Below are positions 40,125 through 49,281 of a stretch of DNA of 64,000 nucleotides, piece by piece. Location: the IMG/VR virus record IMGVR_UViG_3300045970_000046, positions 1 to 64,000 of that record; one strand, 5' to 3'. Numbering within the stretch: position 1 is the stretch's first letter; each line of letters opens with the position of its first letter. The position numbers were made by a program, and so were the translations under genes. The notes under the pieces were generated by a model. The model saw only the letters and a list, made by a program, of their open reading frames with translations. It was not told the origin of the DNA and ran no database searches. The DNA is from a virus.

Positions 40125-41441
40125 TTAACCCGGGAGTAAACCAGGAAGCTGATTATTAATCAGGAAGTTCAAGGCGTCAATAGTAGCTTGGTCTGTAGTA
40201 CCATTCAGGACTATAGCAGCGTATTCGCTAATAGCCTTACGTGTCTGGAAAACTTCCATTGTTGCCTGAATCGTAATATACTGCCCTATCTTACTTGCAA
40301 CCTGAACACTCCCTGGAAGGAAACGAGCCGTACATTCAGAAGGAGTGGAAGAATCTAGTATTAGATCAACCTGGAACGGTAGAGAACAATCTCGAAGTCT
40401 ACCGTAGAGTAACCAGAAAATTTTATAGTCTGTGGGATTTAGCTTCCATTTAGCCGTTACAATAGACGAGGAATTTTGGATACCGGGACTATACCGACTT
40501 AGACCAATTCCATATTCGATACTGATAACTTCGTCGTCTTTATCGGTAACGGTATATCCGTCCTGCAGTGGAACAAGGTATAGCTTCCGTGCCGGAGAAT
40601 CCGTAGCTACTGAAGCATGACCCGAAGCTGAACCACCTAGACCAACAGGCCCGTAGGTTCGAATATCGTCTTTAGTGGAAGCATGACCCGCGGCTGTACC
40701 TGTAAGGTCTACGGTACGAGATGTATGAGGTAAGGCCGTAGCTCCGGCATGACCTCCGGCGGTACCTCCCAAAGGAACAGGACCGGTAGTCTCTCCGGTT
40801 ACATCCGCATGTCCGCCAGACGTACCCCCTAGTAGAACGTCGGTCTGTAGCCCTGTGGCCACAGCACCCGCGTGACCAGAAGCTACCCCTGAAAGTGGAA
40901 TACTGCTTGGGTTCGTCCCGAAATAACCGGTAGGTACAATTTGAATGGCAGCTGTACCTCCGTCTGTACCTACGAAGTGGATAGGTGCTAGTTTAAGTGA
41001 AACCGTTGAATTATCAGTGCTAGTAAACGAGAGTAATGTACCAGAGGTATCTAGTACATCGGCCGTAGCCGTTATATCTACTACTGTACTATGACCGGAG
41101 GCTGTACCGGATAGCCGTGTAGGTACAGTATACGAGAGTACGGACGTTAAAGCACCGCGACCACCAGCGGTACCGGCTAGTGAAGTAGGCCCTGTACTCG
41201 TCACACCGGCTGTTCCGGAACCATGACCGGCAGACACACCACCTAATGACGTCGCTGTTGGAAGTTGAGTTGTTACCGTAGGACTAGATACAGTCGCCTG
41301 TCCGGAAGCGGTCCCGGAAAGCGGTATACGTATAGATTCTACCGTCACGTCATTAACAGTAATGGCTCCAGATCCGGGTACTACCCGTAAGGATAGAGTT
41401 GCATTACCTAGCGGTAACGTGAGGGTAGTTATAACCTTCAT
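40125..41441 (-). CDS. tail protein with GTAxGHA repeats
   Basis: A 438-residue protein. Residues 1-310 contain many copies, about 20 residues apart, of a repeat like PLSGTASGHATV. The last 120 residues (VISIEYGIGLSRYSPGIQ...TIQATMEVFQTRK) form a minor-tail domain that is the paralogue of the protein at 48919-49281. So a structural tail protein has gained a long repetitive N-terminal extension, probably exposed on the tail. Confidence 0.7.
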   Translation of the reverse strand: MKVITTLTLPLGNATLSLRVVPGSGAITVNDVTVESIRIPLSGTASGQATVSSPTVTTQLPTATSLGGVSAGHGSGTAGVTSTGPTSLAGTAGGRGALTSVLSYTVPTRLSGTASGHSTVVDITATADVLDTSGTLLSFTSTDNSTVSLKLAPIHFVGTDGGTAAIQIVPTGYFGTNPSSIPLSGVASGHAGAVATGLQTDVLLGGTSGGHADVTGETTGPVPLGGTAGGHAGATALPHTSRTVDLTGTAAGHASTKDDIRTYGPVGLGGSASGHASVATDSPARKLYLVPLQDGYTVTDKDDEVISIEYGIGLSRYSPGIQNSSSIVTAKWKLNPTDYKIFWLLYGRLRDCSLPFQVDLILDSSTPSECTARFLPGSVQVASKIGQYITIQATMEVFQTRKAISEYAAIVLNGTTDQATIDALNFLINNQLPGLLPG

Positions 41442-43060
41442 GGAGTAGCCGGAAGTGTAAGTGTATCTACTACAACACCGTTAACTAGAACTTCCACCTG
41501 ACCACCTGTCGGAGAAGTGGCGTCAAGCTGCAACTGTAGGGGACGAGTCAGAGAATTCACAGTTTGAATATCCAGACCGGTGTCAGGGTTTAACGGTGCA
41601 TTCAATGATATGGTACCACCGTCTACCACAATACAATGCTGATTTGAAACCACCCCTACCTGAGAATCAACATCGGCCAGGTAGTCTCTAGTTCCAACCA
41701 GACCACCTACAGTTCTGGCTACTACGCGTACCTGCCAGTAATCGTCACCCCATGAGGTTAATTGATAGGCGTTATCGGTCCATCTGGAAACAGGTGGACC
41801 CTGATATACGCGTGTACCGTTAAGCCATAGCTCCACTTGGTTTACTGTATCGGAAGAACAGAAAGCTCCGAGGTCAACACTTACAGTACCACGAACTTTT
41901 ATATGAAGCAACCCTTCGGAATGCGTATCTTCGATCCCAATATCGTTATGAGCAACATTGTACCAGTCATCTGTATGCGTCTCCCCACGCCCCTTGAGGC
42001 GTAGATACGGAAAGACTTTATTGCTATTTCCTGGGAGCGTTGATTCAGCCTTCAGTACGGCGAGTTCTGCGTCAACTACACCGACCCCTGCGGCAGTATT
42101 GTAAAACATATCTACTTTCCATCCCTTTTTAGGTCTGGTAGCTGTCGAGATTAGTATATTTCTAACCTGTTCATTTGTTAGTGAGGGATTTTTCGCCCAC
42201 ACAAGTTGAGCAACACCACCAACCACAGAGGCGATATTAATCAGATTTGGGTTCCAAAAACCTACTGTTCCAGGAAAGGGAAACTTACCGTTTTCGTGAA
42301 TAGCCGAAATTCCCATATGGATCTGAGAGGCCAGTATGTCTACACGAGGTCCGTACTGGCCTCGGTAGGTGGATCCGGGATGCAGCATACTAAAGACACA
42401 CCGGGCCTCATCGTCAATCCTAACTCCTCCAACACATAGAACGTGCGGGGCATCACTAGGGCTGTAGGCGGTAGCTGTTGGATTAGCTATAAATGTTTCA
42501 TCGTCTCCAATATAAGAAACGACTAGGCATCCAGCCGACCACGCATTGGCAACGGCAAGGGCTACAGCCGAGCCGGTAACGGTAGGACCAGCCGGGGCTG
42601 TTGGATGGACGGTGACGATTACACGAGCGCCTGATGCAACGAGAAAATCTATCCCAGCTGCCATCGCCGAGGCACTTACACCCATGGCGAGCTGAATCCC
42701 ATCTACTGCCGTCGCTAGAGTAGCTTCCGGGGCAACACCGTATAACCGTCCGGTTCCACCCTTACCTACAAGAGTAACAGCCGGATTGATAGAGTAGCTA
42801 CCTCCACCACGGCCACTATTGATATTAGTCCCGCCGGTGGAGATATTCCGAGCAGCTATAACCTTACCTGTTAGTTCAGGGGTGTTGGGAAAGAAGTTAG
42901 GGTAGGATCCAGCCTCGCCAGGATATTCAGCACATATAAGTCCAATAGGAAAGGTTGCCGCTCCCGTACCTATTGTCCACGCCTCGTATACATGGGACCG
43001 CTGGAACGTATGCTGCCTACCAAACAAGGTGCTCTGATATGGGAGCTTATACCGGATCAT
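41438..43060 (-). CDS. subtilisin-like protein without catalytic residues (pseudoprotease)
   Basis: A 540-residue protein. It follows the subtilase scheme: GVAPEATLATA, AMAAGIDFLVASGARVIV, VLCVGGV and a helix like the one after the catalytic Ser. But the His site reads GRGGGSYS, the Ser site reads LINIASVVGGVAQL rather than GTSxAxP, and no Asp is found at the DTG position. A C-terminal domain (VELWLNGTRVYQG) matches one in the next gene. ATG 43060 follows GGAGGAG. Confidence 0.7.
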   Translation of the reverse strand: MIRYKLPYQSTLFGRQHTFQRSHVYEAWTIGTGAATFPIGLICAEYPGEAGSYPNFFPNTPELTGKVIAARNISTGGTNINSGRGGGSYSINPAVTLVGKGGTGRLYGVAPEATLATAVDGIQLAMGVSASAMAAGIDFLVASGARVIVTVHPTAPAGPTVTGSAVALAVANAWSAGCLVVSYIGDDETFIANPTATAYSPSDAPHVLCVGGVRIDDEARCVFSMLHPGSTYRGQYGPRVDILASQIHMGISAIHENGKFPFPGTVGFWNPNLINIASVVGGVAQLVWAKNPSLTNEQVRNILISTATRPKKGWKVDMFYNTAAGVGVVDAELAVLKAESTLPGNSNKVFPYLRLKGRGETHTDDWYNVAHNDIGIEDTHSEGLLHIKVRGTVSVDLGAFCSSDTVNQVELWLNGTRVYQGPPVSRWTDNAYQLTSWGDDYWQVRVVARTVGGLVGTRDYLADVDSQVGVVSNQHCIVVDGGTISLNAPLNPDTGLDIQTVNSLTRPLQLQLDATSPTGGQVEVLVNGVVVDTLTLPATP

Positions 43061-45473
43061 AAACTCCTCCTTCAATGTTACCGGAGATATCAATCCCGTA
43101 GAATTGTAGCTTTCCCGACTGGGGCGTAAGCGGAGCAAGATACGTGCTCCACGCTCCAGAACCCCACCGGTACCTAATTGTTACAGGAGCATTCTCACTA
43201 ACAGACGACAGTATGATAGTACCACGGGTGGCGGTAGGCCACGAAACCGTGGTAAGTGGAGCAGCAGCTGCAGAGGTGTGACCAATAACGTCGACATACT
43301 CCTGCTCGACGGTAAGCGTAGAGGTTCTAGCAACTAATTTTAGAAGATTCCCAGCTAGAAGTCCGGAGTTCAAAGGGATTAGCGAGTCCCATGTAGTTCT
43401 AGCCCCTCCTTGGTAAACCATTGTAGATCCGGCCCATAATTCCAAGGAGGTAATAGGATCCGAAGAATAGGCTATGAGCTCTACATATATAGTTCCATGG
43501 AGATGAACGGTAGGAACCCCCGAGCTCCAAACTACAGCATCACTGATAAGAATGGGAATATACCGCCCCATGATATCTCTTTTAAAGAAATTGCAGTAAG
43601 GAAAGATATGTCCTGCAAACTCCGGGACTAATGACAGCGCCTTGCTAACGGCCTTTCCTGCATTCCAAATACCCGGTAACTCAGGAAATAATGTTGTAAA
43701 ATCTGGATTCTGAGGCTTATCCCAAGTATCTTTAGCTATCTGACAGATCTGAAGCCCCGTTAAATCCATGTTAGCTGAACCGATTAGGGCACAAATTCCC
43801 ACTGAAAAGGGGGTAGCAGAAGACGTACCGTTAAAATAGGTGTAGTCCACTAGAGCGTTGTTTGGATTAGAAGGAGTGAACCACTCGAAATCGCTATCTA
43901 TAGCTCCGGACGTTGCGATCCCAGTTCCAGCCTGGTGGTAGACAGAGGCTAGAATCTGATGTCCATGAGCCACCGCATTAACCTTAGGACCGTAATTTGA
44001 ATAGCAAGCACGCTCGTCAAGCCGGGTGGTCTCTAGACATCCAACAGACAAAAATCCATATTCCTTACAAAGATTTCCGGGACTTCCCGACATGCCCGTA
44101 GAGTAATTACACGCGGCAAATAGGGCTGCGTCGCCGCGATCTCGGAGCAGGTCGAATGTTGTCCTATACTCCGCCAATAATCCACCGGTAGAAGTGTACG
44201 CAGAGCCCCAGGAATTATTCGAAATTTTAGCCCCCAACAGGGAACCCATTATCAGGCCCTCTGTTAGAGCCACAATGGTGACATAAGTTTCTCCCGGGGC
44301 TAGTTCCGTCCGCCAAGAGAAACCATTACAGCTAAACAAGGAGCATTCAGGAGCGACGCCAACAGGCCCGGCCTTTAGAGGTGAGGATCCTACGTAGTCC
44401 GGTTTGTTAGCGTTAGCCAAAATGACACCGGAGCAGCAGGTCCCGTGAGTTGCGGATCCAGCCGAATTATCCGTGCTGGGCCCGAATACCCCCTTACCGG
44501 GATTAAAACGGATTACTTTCTTTCCGGCAAACGCAGGCCACTGCTCTGCCGCAGTTGGGTAAAGGGGGCCTCCAGGGACTCCTAGGGTCGGATCACTAGC
44601 GGGACCCGTAAATGTAGAGTTAATTATTAATCCAGAATCATTTACCGTGACTAAGAAATCCGGGTGCCCCATCGTATACTTCCACGCCGAAAAGACATCC
44701 GACCGTAAGTGAGAATACTGTCTGGGAAGAGCCGCATCGCTGGCCCCATGGTATTTGCGTTTGGAAGTTTGATAGTTAGGGAGCCTAACATTAGTCGTAG
44801 TAGCCGAAGCGTGGGCTGTATCTACAGATGTTCTTGGCCCAGAGGAGGAAGCCCGCAGCGAAATATAACGGCCTTGTTTGGTACCTTCTACAGAAATTGT
44901 AGATGAGGGAACAGGCCCTGCACTCGGTTGCACCATACTCCATATACCTAACCCGTGGTTGAGTGCGTCAGGTCCTAACAAAATATCTGTAGATAGCGGA
45001 GGACCTACAGGCGTAGTCCACCACGTACTCAGAGTATCATAGTCATAACTAAACTCGTAATTATGGGCTAATAACAGAACAAGGCTGTTCTGCCCTAAAG
45101 TCGTAATTGAAGGAACAACTAGATCCGTGTATACAGTGATGTCGGGACTTGTGGCCGTAGCGAGCGAACCCACAACCTCTATCGGGGCTGTGGGATCACA
45201 ATCTCTATAGGCCGCCATAATAATATAGCCTGTACTATGGGCTATGTCGACGTTTTCATCAGTTAATACTTTGTAGCAAATAGCGAAGAAAGTTGAAGTT
45301 CCTCCCGCAGAATTTGAAGCTCCTGGGACTAGGGTCCAACCTGTAGGAGCCGAGCTAGTTCCGGTGATGAAGGCTATAACTACATCACCAGCTTCGAGAC
45401 CCGAGGGTACACCTTCCTTAGTGGGATCATCCCCACGGTACTTCCCTGTACTTACAAGATATGGGATTCTCAT
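43047..45473 (-). CDS. subtilisin-like serine protease, tail-associated
   Basis: An 808-residue protein. The N-terminal 190 residues form a beta domain common in phage tail proteins (GDVVIAFITGT...GWTLV). The protease domain holds THGTCCSG (His, about 343), ISNNSWGS (oxyanion Asn, about 420) and NGTSSATPFSVG (Ser, about 551). The usual Asp (DTG) seems to be Asn in RFNPG (about 322). A C-terminal LELWAGSTMVYQG domain follows. It overlaps its paralogue by 14 nt. It may process tail proteins or host surface proteins. Confidence 0.75.
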   Translation of the reverse strand: MRIPYLVSTGKYRGDDPTKEGVPSGLEAGDVVIAFITGTSSAPTGWTLVPGASNSAGGTSTFFAICYKVLTDENVDIAHSTGYIIMAAYRDCDPTAPIEVVGSLATATSPDITVYTDLVVPSITTLGQNSLVLLLAHNYEFSYDYDTLSTWWTTPVGPPLSTDILLGPDALNHGLGIWSMVQPSAGPVPSSTISVEGTKQGRYISLRASSSGPRTSVDTAHASATTTNVRLPNYQTSKRKYHGASDAALPRQYSHLRSDVFSAWKYTMGHPDFLVTVNDSGLIINSTFTGPASDPTLGVPGGPLYPTAAEQWPAFAGKKVIRFNPGKGVFGPSTDNSAGSATHGTCCSGVILANANKPDYVGSSPLKAGPVGVAPECSLFSCNGFSWRTELAPGETYVTIVALTEGLIMGSLLGAKISNNSWGSAYTSTGGLLAEYRTTFDLLRDRGDAALFAACNYSTGMSGSPGNLCKEYGFLSVGCLETTRLDERACYSNYGPKVNAVAHGHQILASVYHQAGTGIATSGAIDSDFEWFTPSNPNNALVDYTYFNGTSSATPFSVGICALIGSANMDLTGLQICQIAKDTWDKPQNPDFTTLFPELPGIWNAGKAVSKALSLVPEFAGHIFPYCNFFKRDIMGRYIPILISDAVVWSSGVPTVHLHGTIYVELIAYSSDPITSLELWAGSTMVYQGGARTTWDSLIPLNSGLLAGNLLKLVARTSTLTVEQEYVDVIGHTSAAAAPLTTVSWPTATRGTIILSSVSENAPVTIRYRWGSGAWSTYLAPLTPQSGKLQFYGIDISGNIEGGVYDPV

Positions 45474-45871
45474 TAGGTGAACCGAAAAGACGGATTAGAT
45501 ACTCGTAAGATATCTCCAGTATCACTCATCAGCCTTGTCTTATGGCCTAGTTCTAAAATGGCGATTAAGGCTCCGGAGGTTCCGGAGGCAACCGTGACAA
45601 GTCCGATATACCGGATAGGTACGGCGGCTGTAAATCCAGTAAATTCAAAGTTCCCCGAGCACGTAAACTGGCCTGCAACAACAGTCATATTCAACTGTGG
45701 ACAATTAATTCGAGAGTATGTCCCAGTTACGGCAGTAACTTCCGCCATATTCGCCAACGTGGTAGTATCGGATCTATCCGTTAGAGCCGCTAAATAAATA
45801 CCGCCCGGCAAGGACGCGATAAGTGCAAGACTTAGGGCCTGAGAACCCTCGATAGGAATTACAACGGCCAT
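45473..45871 (-). CDS. tail-associated structural protein
   Basis: A 132-residue protein, GGIYLAALTDRSDTTTLANMAEVTAVTGTYSRINC..., with the small beta fold common to phage tail fibre or tip proteins (LxxLxxA...E..GTYSR). It overlaps the protease gene by one nt. Confidence 0.55.
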   Translation of the reverse strand: MAVVIPIEGSQALSLALIASLPGGIYLAALTDRSDTTTLANMAEVTAVTGTYSRINCPQLNMTVVAGQFTCSGNFEFTGFTAAVPIRYIGLVTVASGTSGALIAILELGHKTRLMSDTGDILRVSNPSFRFT

Positions 45872-46110
45872 TATTGTGTCTCCACTAATGACTCGAACCA
45901 GACATTGGCCACAGCAGGGTGGGCTTCATAACGAAGGATTGCCGTGGATACGTTTGCGGTACCGACAAAAACCTCTAACACCATCGCGTTCGGATACATA
46001 TTTAGCGTACGTCCCCCACACTCCTGAACTACACATAGACCTAGATCCTGGTCCCAATACTTCAGTCGTACCATCAATCTATCTAGTAGTATAGGGAGGG
46101 CCATATCCAT
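45871..46110 (-). CDS. hypothetical small tail-region protein
   Basis: A 79-residue protein (RLMVRLKYWDQDLGLCVVQECGGRTLNMYPNAMVLEVF), probably beta-rich. It lies between two fibre-like genes. No family recognised. Confidence 0.55.
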   Translation of the reverse strand: MDMALPILLDRLMVRLKYWDQDLGLCVVQECGGRTLNMYPNAMVLEVFVGTANVSTAILRYEAHPAVANVWFESLVETQ

Positions 46111-46112
46111 AC

Positions 46113-47108
46113 CTAGTATGATAAGCCACCTAGTTTAATGTCGTAAATTAGTCCGGATCCGAAGAGGTATAAGAACGTGCTCGCCGGAGTAGGCCAAGCA
46201 CCAGCCGTATTTAAGGTTACGTTTTGAATCCCATCTATGAAAGATAAAGTAGCACTCGTTCCCAGTCGGAATTCTATCCTGTATAGTTTATTTACCAACG
46301 GAGTTGGAACTAGATTAATTTGTTCTAAACCACCAGCTACACTAATACCAGACCAAGTCCCTAGCTCAGAGTCGTACCCAGCAGAGAATCCGTTTGTATT
46401 GGATAATAGAGTCTGCAAGCTTGCGGCGGTAGTATAAGTGCTTCCAGACAGCAAGGAAAATAGTCCGGAGCCATTGATACTATTCGTGGTCCTAGCGGCG
46501 CACCTAAATTCGAGATACCAAGGAGCGTCCTGCATTCCGGTAATACTAGCCTTAATAACGTCCGCGCCAGCCATGGTGACTATACCAGCCGAAACCGTAG
46601 GGGCACCTGCTACAATAGAGAACTGACCTAGAGTATTGGATGCAAAATCTTCATAGAGGACAACGCTGGGAGTGGTTTGAATAGTTAGAGTACGAGGACT
46701 CGCGAATAAGGCCGAAATATTACCAGCCGCGTCTTTGGCCCATGGGTAGAACGTTACGGATCCACGACCCTCCGCAATCCAGGAAGTTGGCACAGTAGCT
46801 ACCCACTTAGGATCTGCGGGGGACGGTTTAGTAGCGGATTCTGTAATTAAGTATCCTGCTATACCGCCAGCATGCGTTGCGTTAAGATTGTTAATCAGAA
46901 TACGAGCCCCGAGATGGGCTGTGTCATTGGCGTAGAGATTAAACGCATTCATTGAGGGAAGAGTATCTTCCACCGTAAAGGACCTACCGGAGACTACCAC
47001 CGTACCGTTTACTTTCATATCAACAGACTGAGCACCCCCGGCCATAGCTACATCCGGAATGGACCAATTTCCTGCCCCGTCAGCCGTAGTGGACCCAAGT
47101 AAAGCCAT
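46113..47108 (-). CDS. fibre-like protein, second half of a split Ig-like protein
   Basis: A 331-residue protein. The first 35 residues (MALLGSTTADGAGNWSIPDV) complete an Ig-like domain begun at the end of the previous gene. The middle has FYPWAKDAAGNISALFASPRTLTI, another Ig-like piece. The last 170 residues (VLYEDFASNTLGQFSIVAG...) look like a concanavalin/LamG-type lectin. It may be a host-binding protein. Confidence 0.6.
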   Translation of the reverse strand: MALLGSTTADGAGNWSIPDVAMAGGAQSVDMKVNGTVVVSGRSFTVEDTLPSMNAFNLYANDTAHLGARILINNLNATHAGGIAGYLITESATKPSPADPKWVATVPTSWIAEGRGSVTFYPWAKDAAGNISALFASPRTLTIQTTPSVVLYEDFASNTLGQFSIVAGAPTVSAGIVTMAGADVIKASITGMQDAPWYLEFRCAARTTNSINGSGLFSLLSGSTYTTAASLQTLLSNTNGFSAGYDSELGTWSGISVAGGLEQINLVPTPLVNKLYRIEFRLGTSATLSFIDGIQNVTLNTAGAWPTPASTFLYLFGSGLIYDIKLGGLSY

Positions 47109-47110
47109 AG

Positions 47111-48112
47111 CTATGTCCCCGTATCGTAAATAGTAACAGTTGATCCGGCCGCCGCGGTACCCGAGAACGTAACGGAGGCCGATGTAGTCTGACCAGCGGT
47201 CGGTGTTGCAAGTGTGTTCGAAACCGAACCACCTGAAATACTGACGGTTGAGGTTGCCCCCGCAATCCCAGCTCCGCTTCCCGCGATAGGCGCCGGAGCC
47301 CCCGTCTGGGTTCCGCTGCCACCAGAGCCAAGGCCTCCAGCCGAACCACCAAGAGATACTGTAGTAGCTGGTGCACTGGTAGTATCGGCCTGACCACCGG
47401 CAGCCCCGGAGAGGGCCGAGTCTACGATAACCGCACCGGCCGAATGTATCTCAATCGTCGCGTTAGGAACGACGACGCCGCTGAATGTAACCAAGGCCCC
47501 AACAGTAGACCCTTCAACCGGGAATTCCATAGACGCATCGGAGCCCGTCGATAGAGTCCCAAAAGATCCAGCCTGACCAGCGGCGGTACCACCCTGTGGA
47601 CCAGAAGTTGCCGCGGTTCCCTGTCCACCGGCGTGCCCCACGGAGGTCCCAGAGAGAGGAACAACCTGAGACAACGGGGCCGTAGCACCGGCCCGACCAC
47701 CAGCCGTAGCTTGTAACGGAGTTTGACCCGGTGTTGTTGTAGATATCGGACCTAGTTCGTTACCGTGGCCACCCGCTGTACCACCTAGGCCAGTAGAAAC
47801 ACCAAGAGCGGCGGTGGTTCCCCCTAAACCACCTGCCGCGCCTGTTGTTTTCCGTTCAGTGGATAGAATCCCACTTACATCTGCGTGACCCGACGTTGTT
47901 CCACCAGCTCCACCAGTGTCTAGTTGAGCACTAACGGTGGCCCTACCCGCAGCCGTTGCTTCTAGTATAAGTCCGAAGGGTAAAGGTGATTCCCAATAAC
48001 CTGAACTGTTGGCCTGAACAGGAGTAAGAGCCTGGCCGGCGACGGTAGGCGTCACAAAAGCGTTTGGAGTGGTTGAACCCCAAACCTTTACTCCACCAAT
48101 CTGAACAGGCAC
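47111..48112 (-). CDS. fibre-like protein with GTAxGHA repeats, first half of a split Ig-like protein
   Basis: A 333-residue protein, almost wholly Gly/Thr/Ala/Ser. It starts with a short domain (MPVQIGGVKVWGST...), has about ten repeats like PLSGTSVGHAGG, then PVEGSTVGALVTFSGVV and a final VTFSGTAAAGSTVTIYDTGT. That end is the first half of an Ig-like domain; the second half starts in the next gene after TAG-CT-ATG. Confidence 0.65.
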   Translation of the reverse strand: MPVQIGGVKVWGSTTPNAFVTPTVAGQALTPVQANSSGYWESPLPFGLILEATAAGRATVSAQLDTGGAGGTTSGHADVSGILSTERKTTGAAGGLGGTTAALGVSTGLGGTAGGHGNELGPISTTTPGQTPLQATAGGRAGATAPLSQVVPLSGTSVGHAGGQGTAATSGPQGGTAAGQAGSFGTLSTGSDASMEFPVEGSTVGALVTFSGVVVPNATIEIHSAGAVIVDSALSGAAGGQADTTSAPATTVSLGGSAGGLGSGGSGTQTGAPAPIAGSGAGIAGATSTVSISGGSVSNTLATPTAGQTTSASVTFSGTAAAGSTVTIYDTGT

Positions 48113-48127
48113 GAAAACCTCCGGAAA

Positions 48128-48307
48128 CTACTTCGTACCGGTAGAACTAGCCGCGCGGGCCGTACCAGATAACGGAGTAACTTTTCCGGTAGTCTTCTCC
48201 TTCTGACCTGCGTTACTGGCCCCCTTAGCATCACCGCTTAACTTAGTGGGAGGAGTTTGAACACATGAACAAAGGACGACTACTAGAGCCACTAGAAGGA
48301 TCTTCAT
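48128..48307 (-). CDS. 59-residue lipoprotein in the tail region
   Basis: An open frame from ATG 48307 to TAG 48128-48130. The signal peptide ends in a lipobox-like VLCSC (Cys15), then a charged linker leads to KVTPLSGTARAASSTGTK, which resembles the repeat unit of the two neighbouring fibre genes. The ribosome binding site is poor. It may be a surface lipoprotein that blocks superinfection, or carry a single repeat for binding. Both are inference. Confidence 0.6.
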   Translation of the reverse strand: MKILLVALVVVLCSCVQTPPTKLSGDAKGASNAGQKEKTTGKVTPLSGTARAASSTGTK

Positions 48308-48318
48308 AGTGGCACCGA

Positions 48319-48891
48319 TTACTGCTCTGTAACGTGAAGCGCCCCTGCCGTAAACGACGCCGTCGAGTTCTGCGTAACGGCTACAGGGGCGTTATTCACA
48401 GCACCCCAGTAGAGTAGGTTACCGGCGGTAGCTGCATCGTAAATCCCAAAGCACTGAACGGACCACGAAGTACCGCTGCTGTTAGTCCAGGCGGCGCTAC
48501 CGGAAATGGAACCGGCATTAACGTACTCGTCGGTATTCGTGTAGGTATTGCAGTTACCGGTACCGGAACCAGTGCAGCAGGTAAACGGCGCCTGGCTAGT
48601 GGTGCACGCACCGTTGGTCGCGTGTGTCCAACCGGTACCATTAGCGATAGCCGCCGAACGAGTAGTATATCCGGGTTGCGAACCGCTATTAAATTCAACT
48701 CCGGCGGTACCAGCCGCAGGGCACGTCGAGAATAACCCGACATAGGTATTGACCGGAGCCGAGAACGCCGTATTACCGAAAATCTCACCAAGCACCTTAG
48801 CCGAAAGATACGAATACTTCCCACCGGCCACGGCTAACAGCGGAAGAACTAGGGCGAGGGCAACAACTGCGAACTTCTTATTAAACTTCAT
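48319..48891 (-). CDS. exported tail-region protein with signal peptide
   Basis: A 190-residue protein. ATG 48891 follows AAGGAG; the frame could start at 48906. Residues 1-22 (KFNKKFAVVALALVLPLLAVAGG) form a classic signal peptide. The rest has VNTYVGLFSTCPAAG...YTTRSAAIANGTGW, a phage structural fold, and six cysteines that could form disulfides. A signal peptide on a structural-type phage protein is unusual. Confidence 0.6.
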   Translation of the reverse strand: MKFNKKFAVVALALVLPLLAVAGGKYSYLSAKVLGEIFGNTAFSAPVNTYVGLFSTCPAAGTAGVEFNSGSQPGYTTRSAAIANGTGWTHATNGACTTSQAPFTCCTGSGTGNCNTYTNTDEYVNAGSISGSAAWTNSSGTSWSVQCFGIYDAATAGNLLYWGAVNNAPVAVTQNSTASFTAGALHVTEQ

Positions 48892-48918
48892 CGGATACTC
48901 CTTCAAGCGGTGGAACAG

Positions 48919-49281
48919 TTAGGAAACGATAGCTAAAGTAGCCTTAACAAGATACTGATCTCCGTGAATCTCCGCCAACTTCATCGTACCTTTTACGAAT
49001 TGTACAGTATGCTCAGATATTGTAGGATCGTCTACCAATAAATTGATCCGAAAAGCTGATGCCGTAAACTGGACTAACCTATAAAACGCACGAATATAAT
49101 CGTATTCTTGAGCATTACAATACCATGTAACGTCAATATGAGGCAATGTTTTATTTATAGGCTTAATTGAAGCCCTCCGGAATTTAGAGAAGCCTCCTTC
49201 AACAGCGAACTTTATTACATCAGCCTCAAATGTAATCCTATAACCTGATTCTTCCGGTGTAAGGTCTAGGGCTATAGACAT
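48919..49281 (-). CDS. minor tail protein
   Basis: A 120-residue protein right after the tape measure, RITFEADVIKFAVEGGFSKFRRASIKPINKTLPHIDVTWYCNAQEYDYIRAFYRL..., where phages commonly encode the distal-tail/gpM type protein. It is the stand-alone form of the C-terminal domain of the protein at 40125. It overlaps the tape measure by one base. Confidence 0.65.
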   Translation of the reverse strand: MSIALDLTPEESGYRITFEADVIKFAVEGGFSKFRRASIKPINKTLPHIDVTWYCNAQEYDYIRAFYRLVQFTASAFRINLLVDDPTISEHTVQFVKGTMKLAEIHGDQYLVKATLAIVS

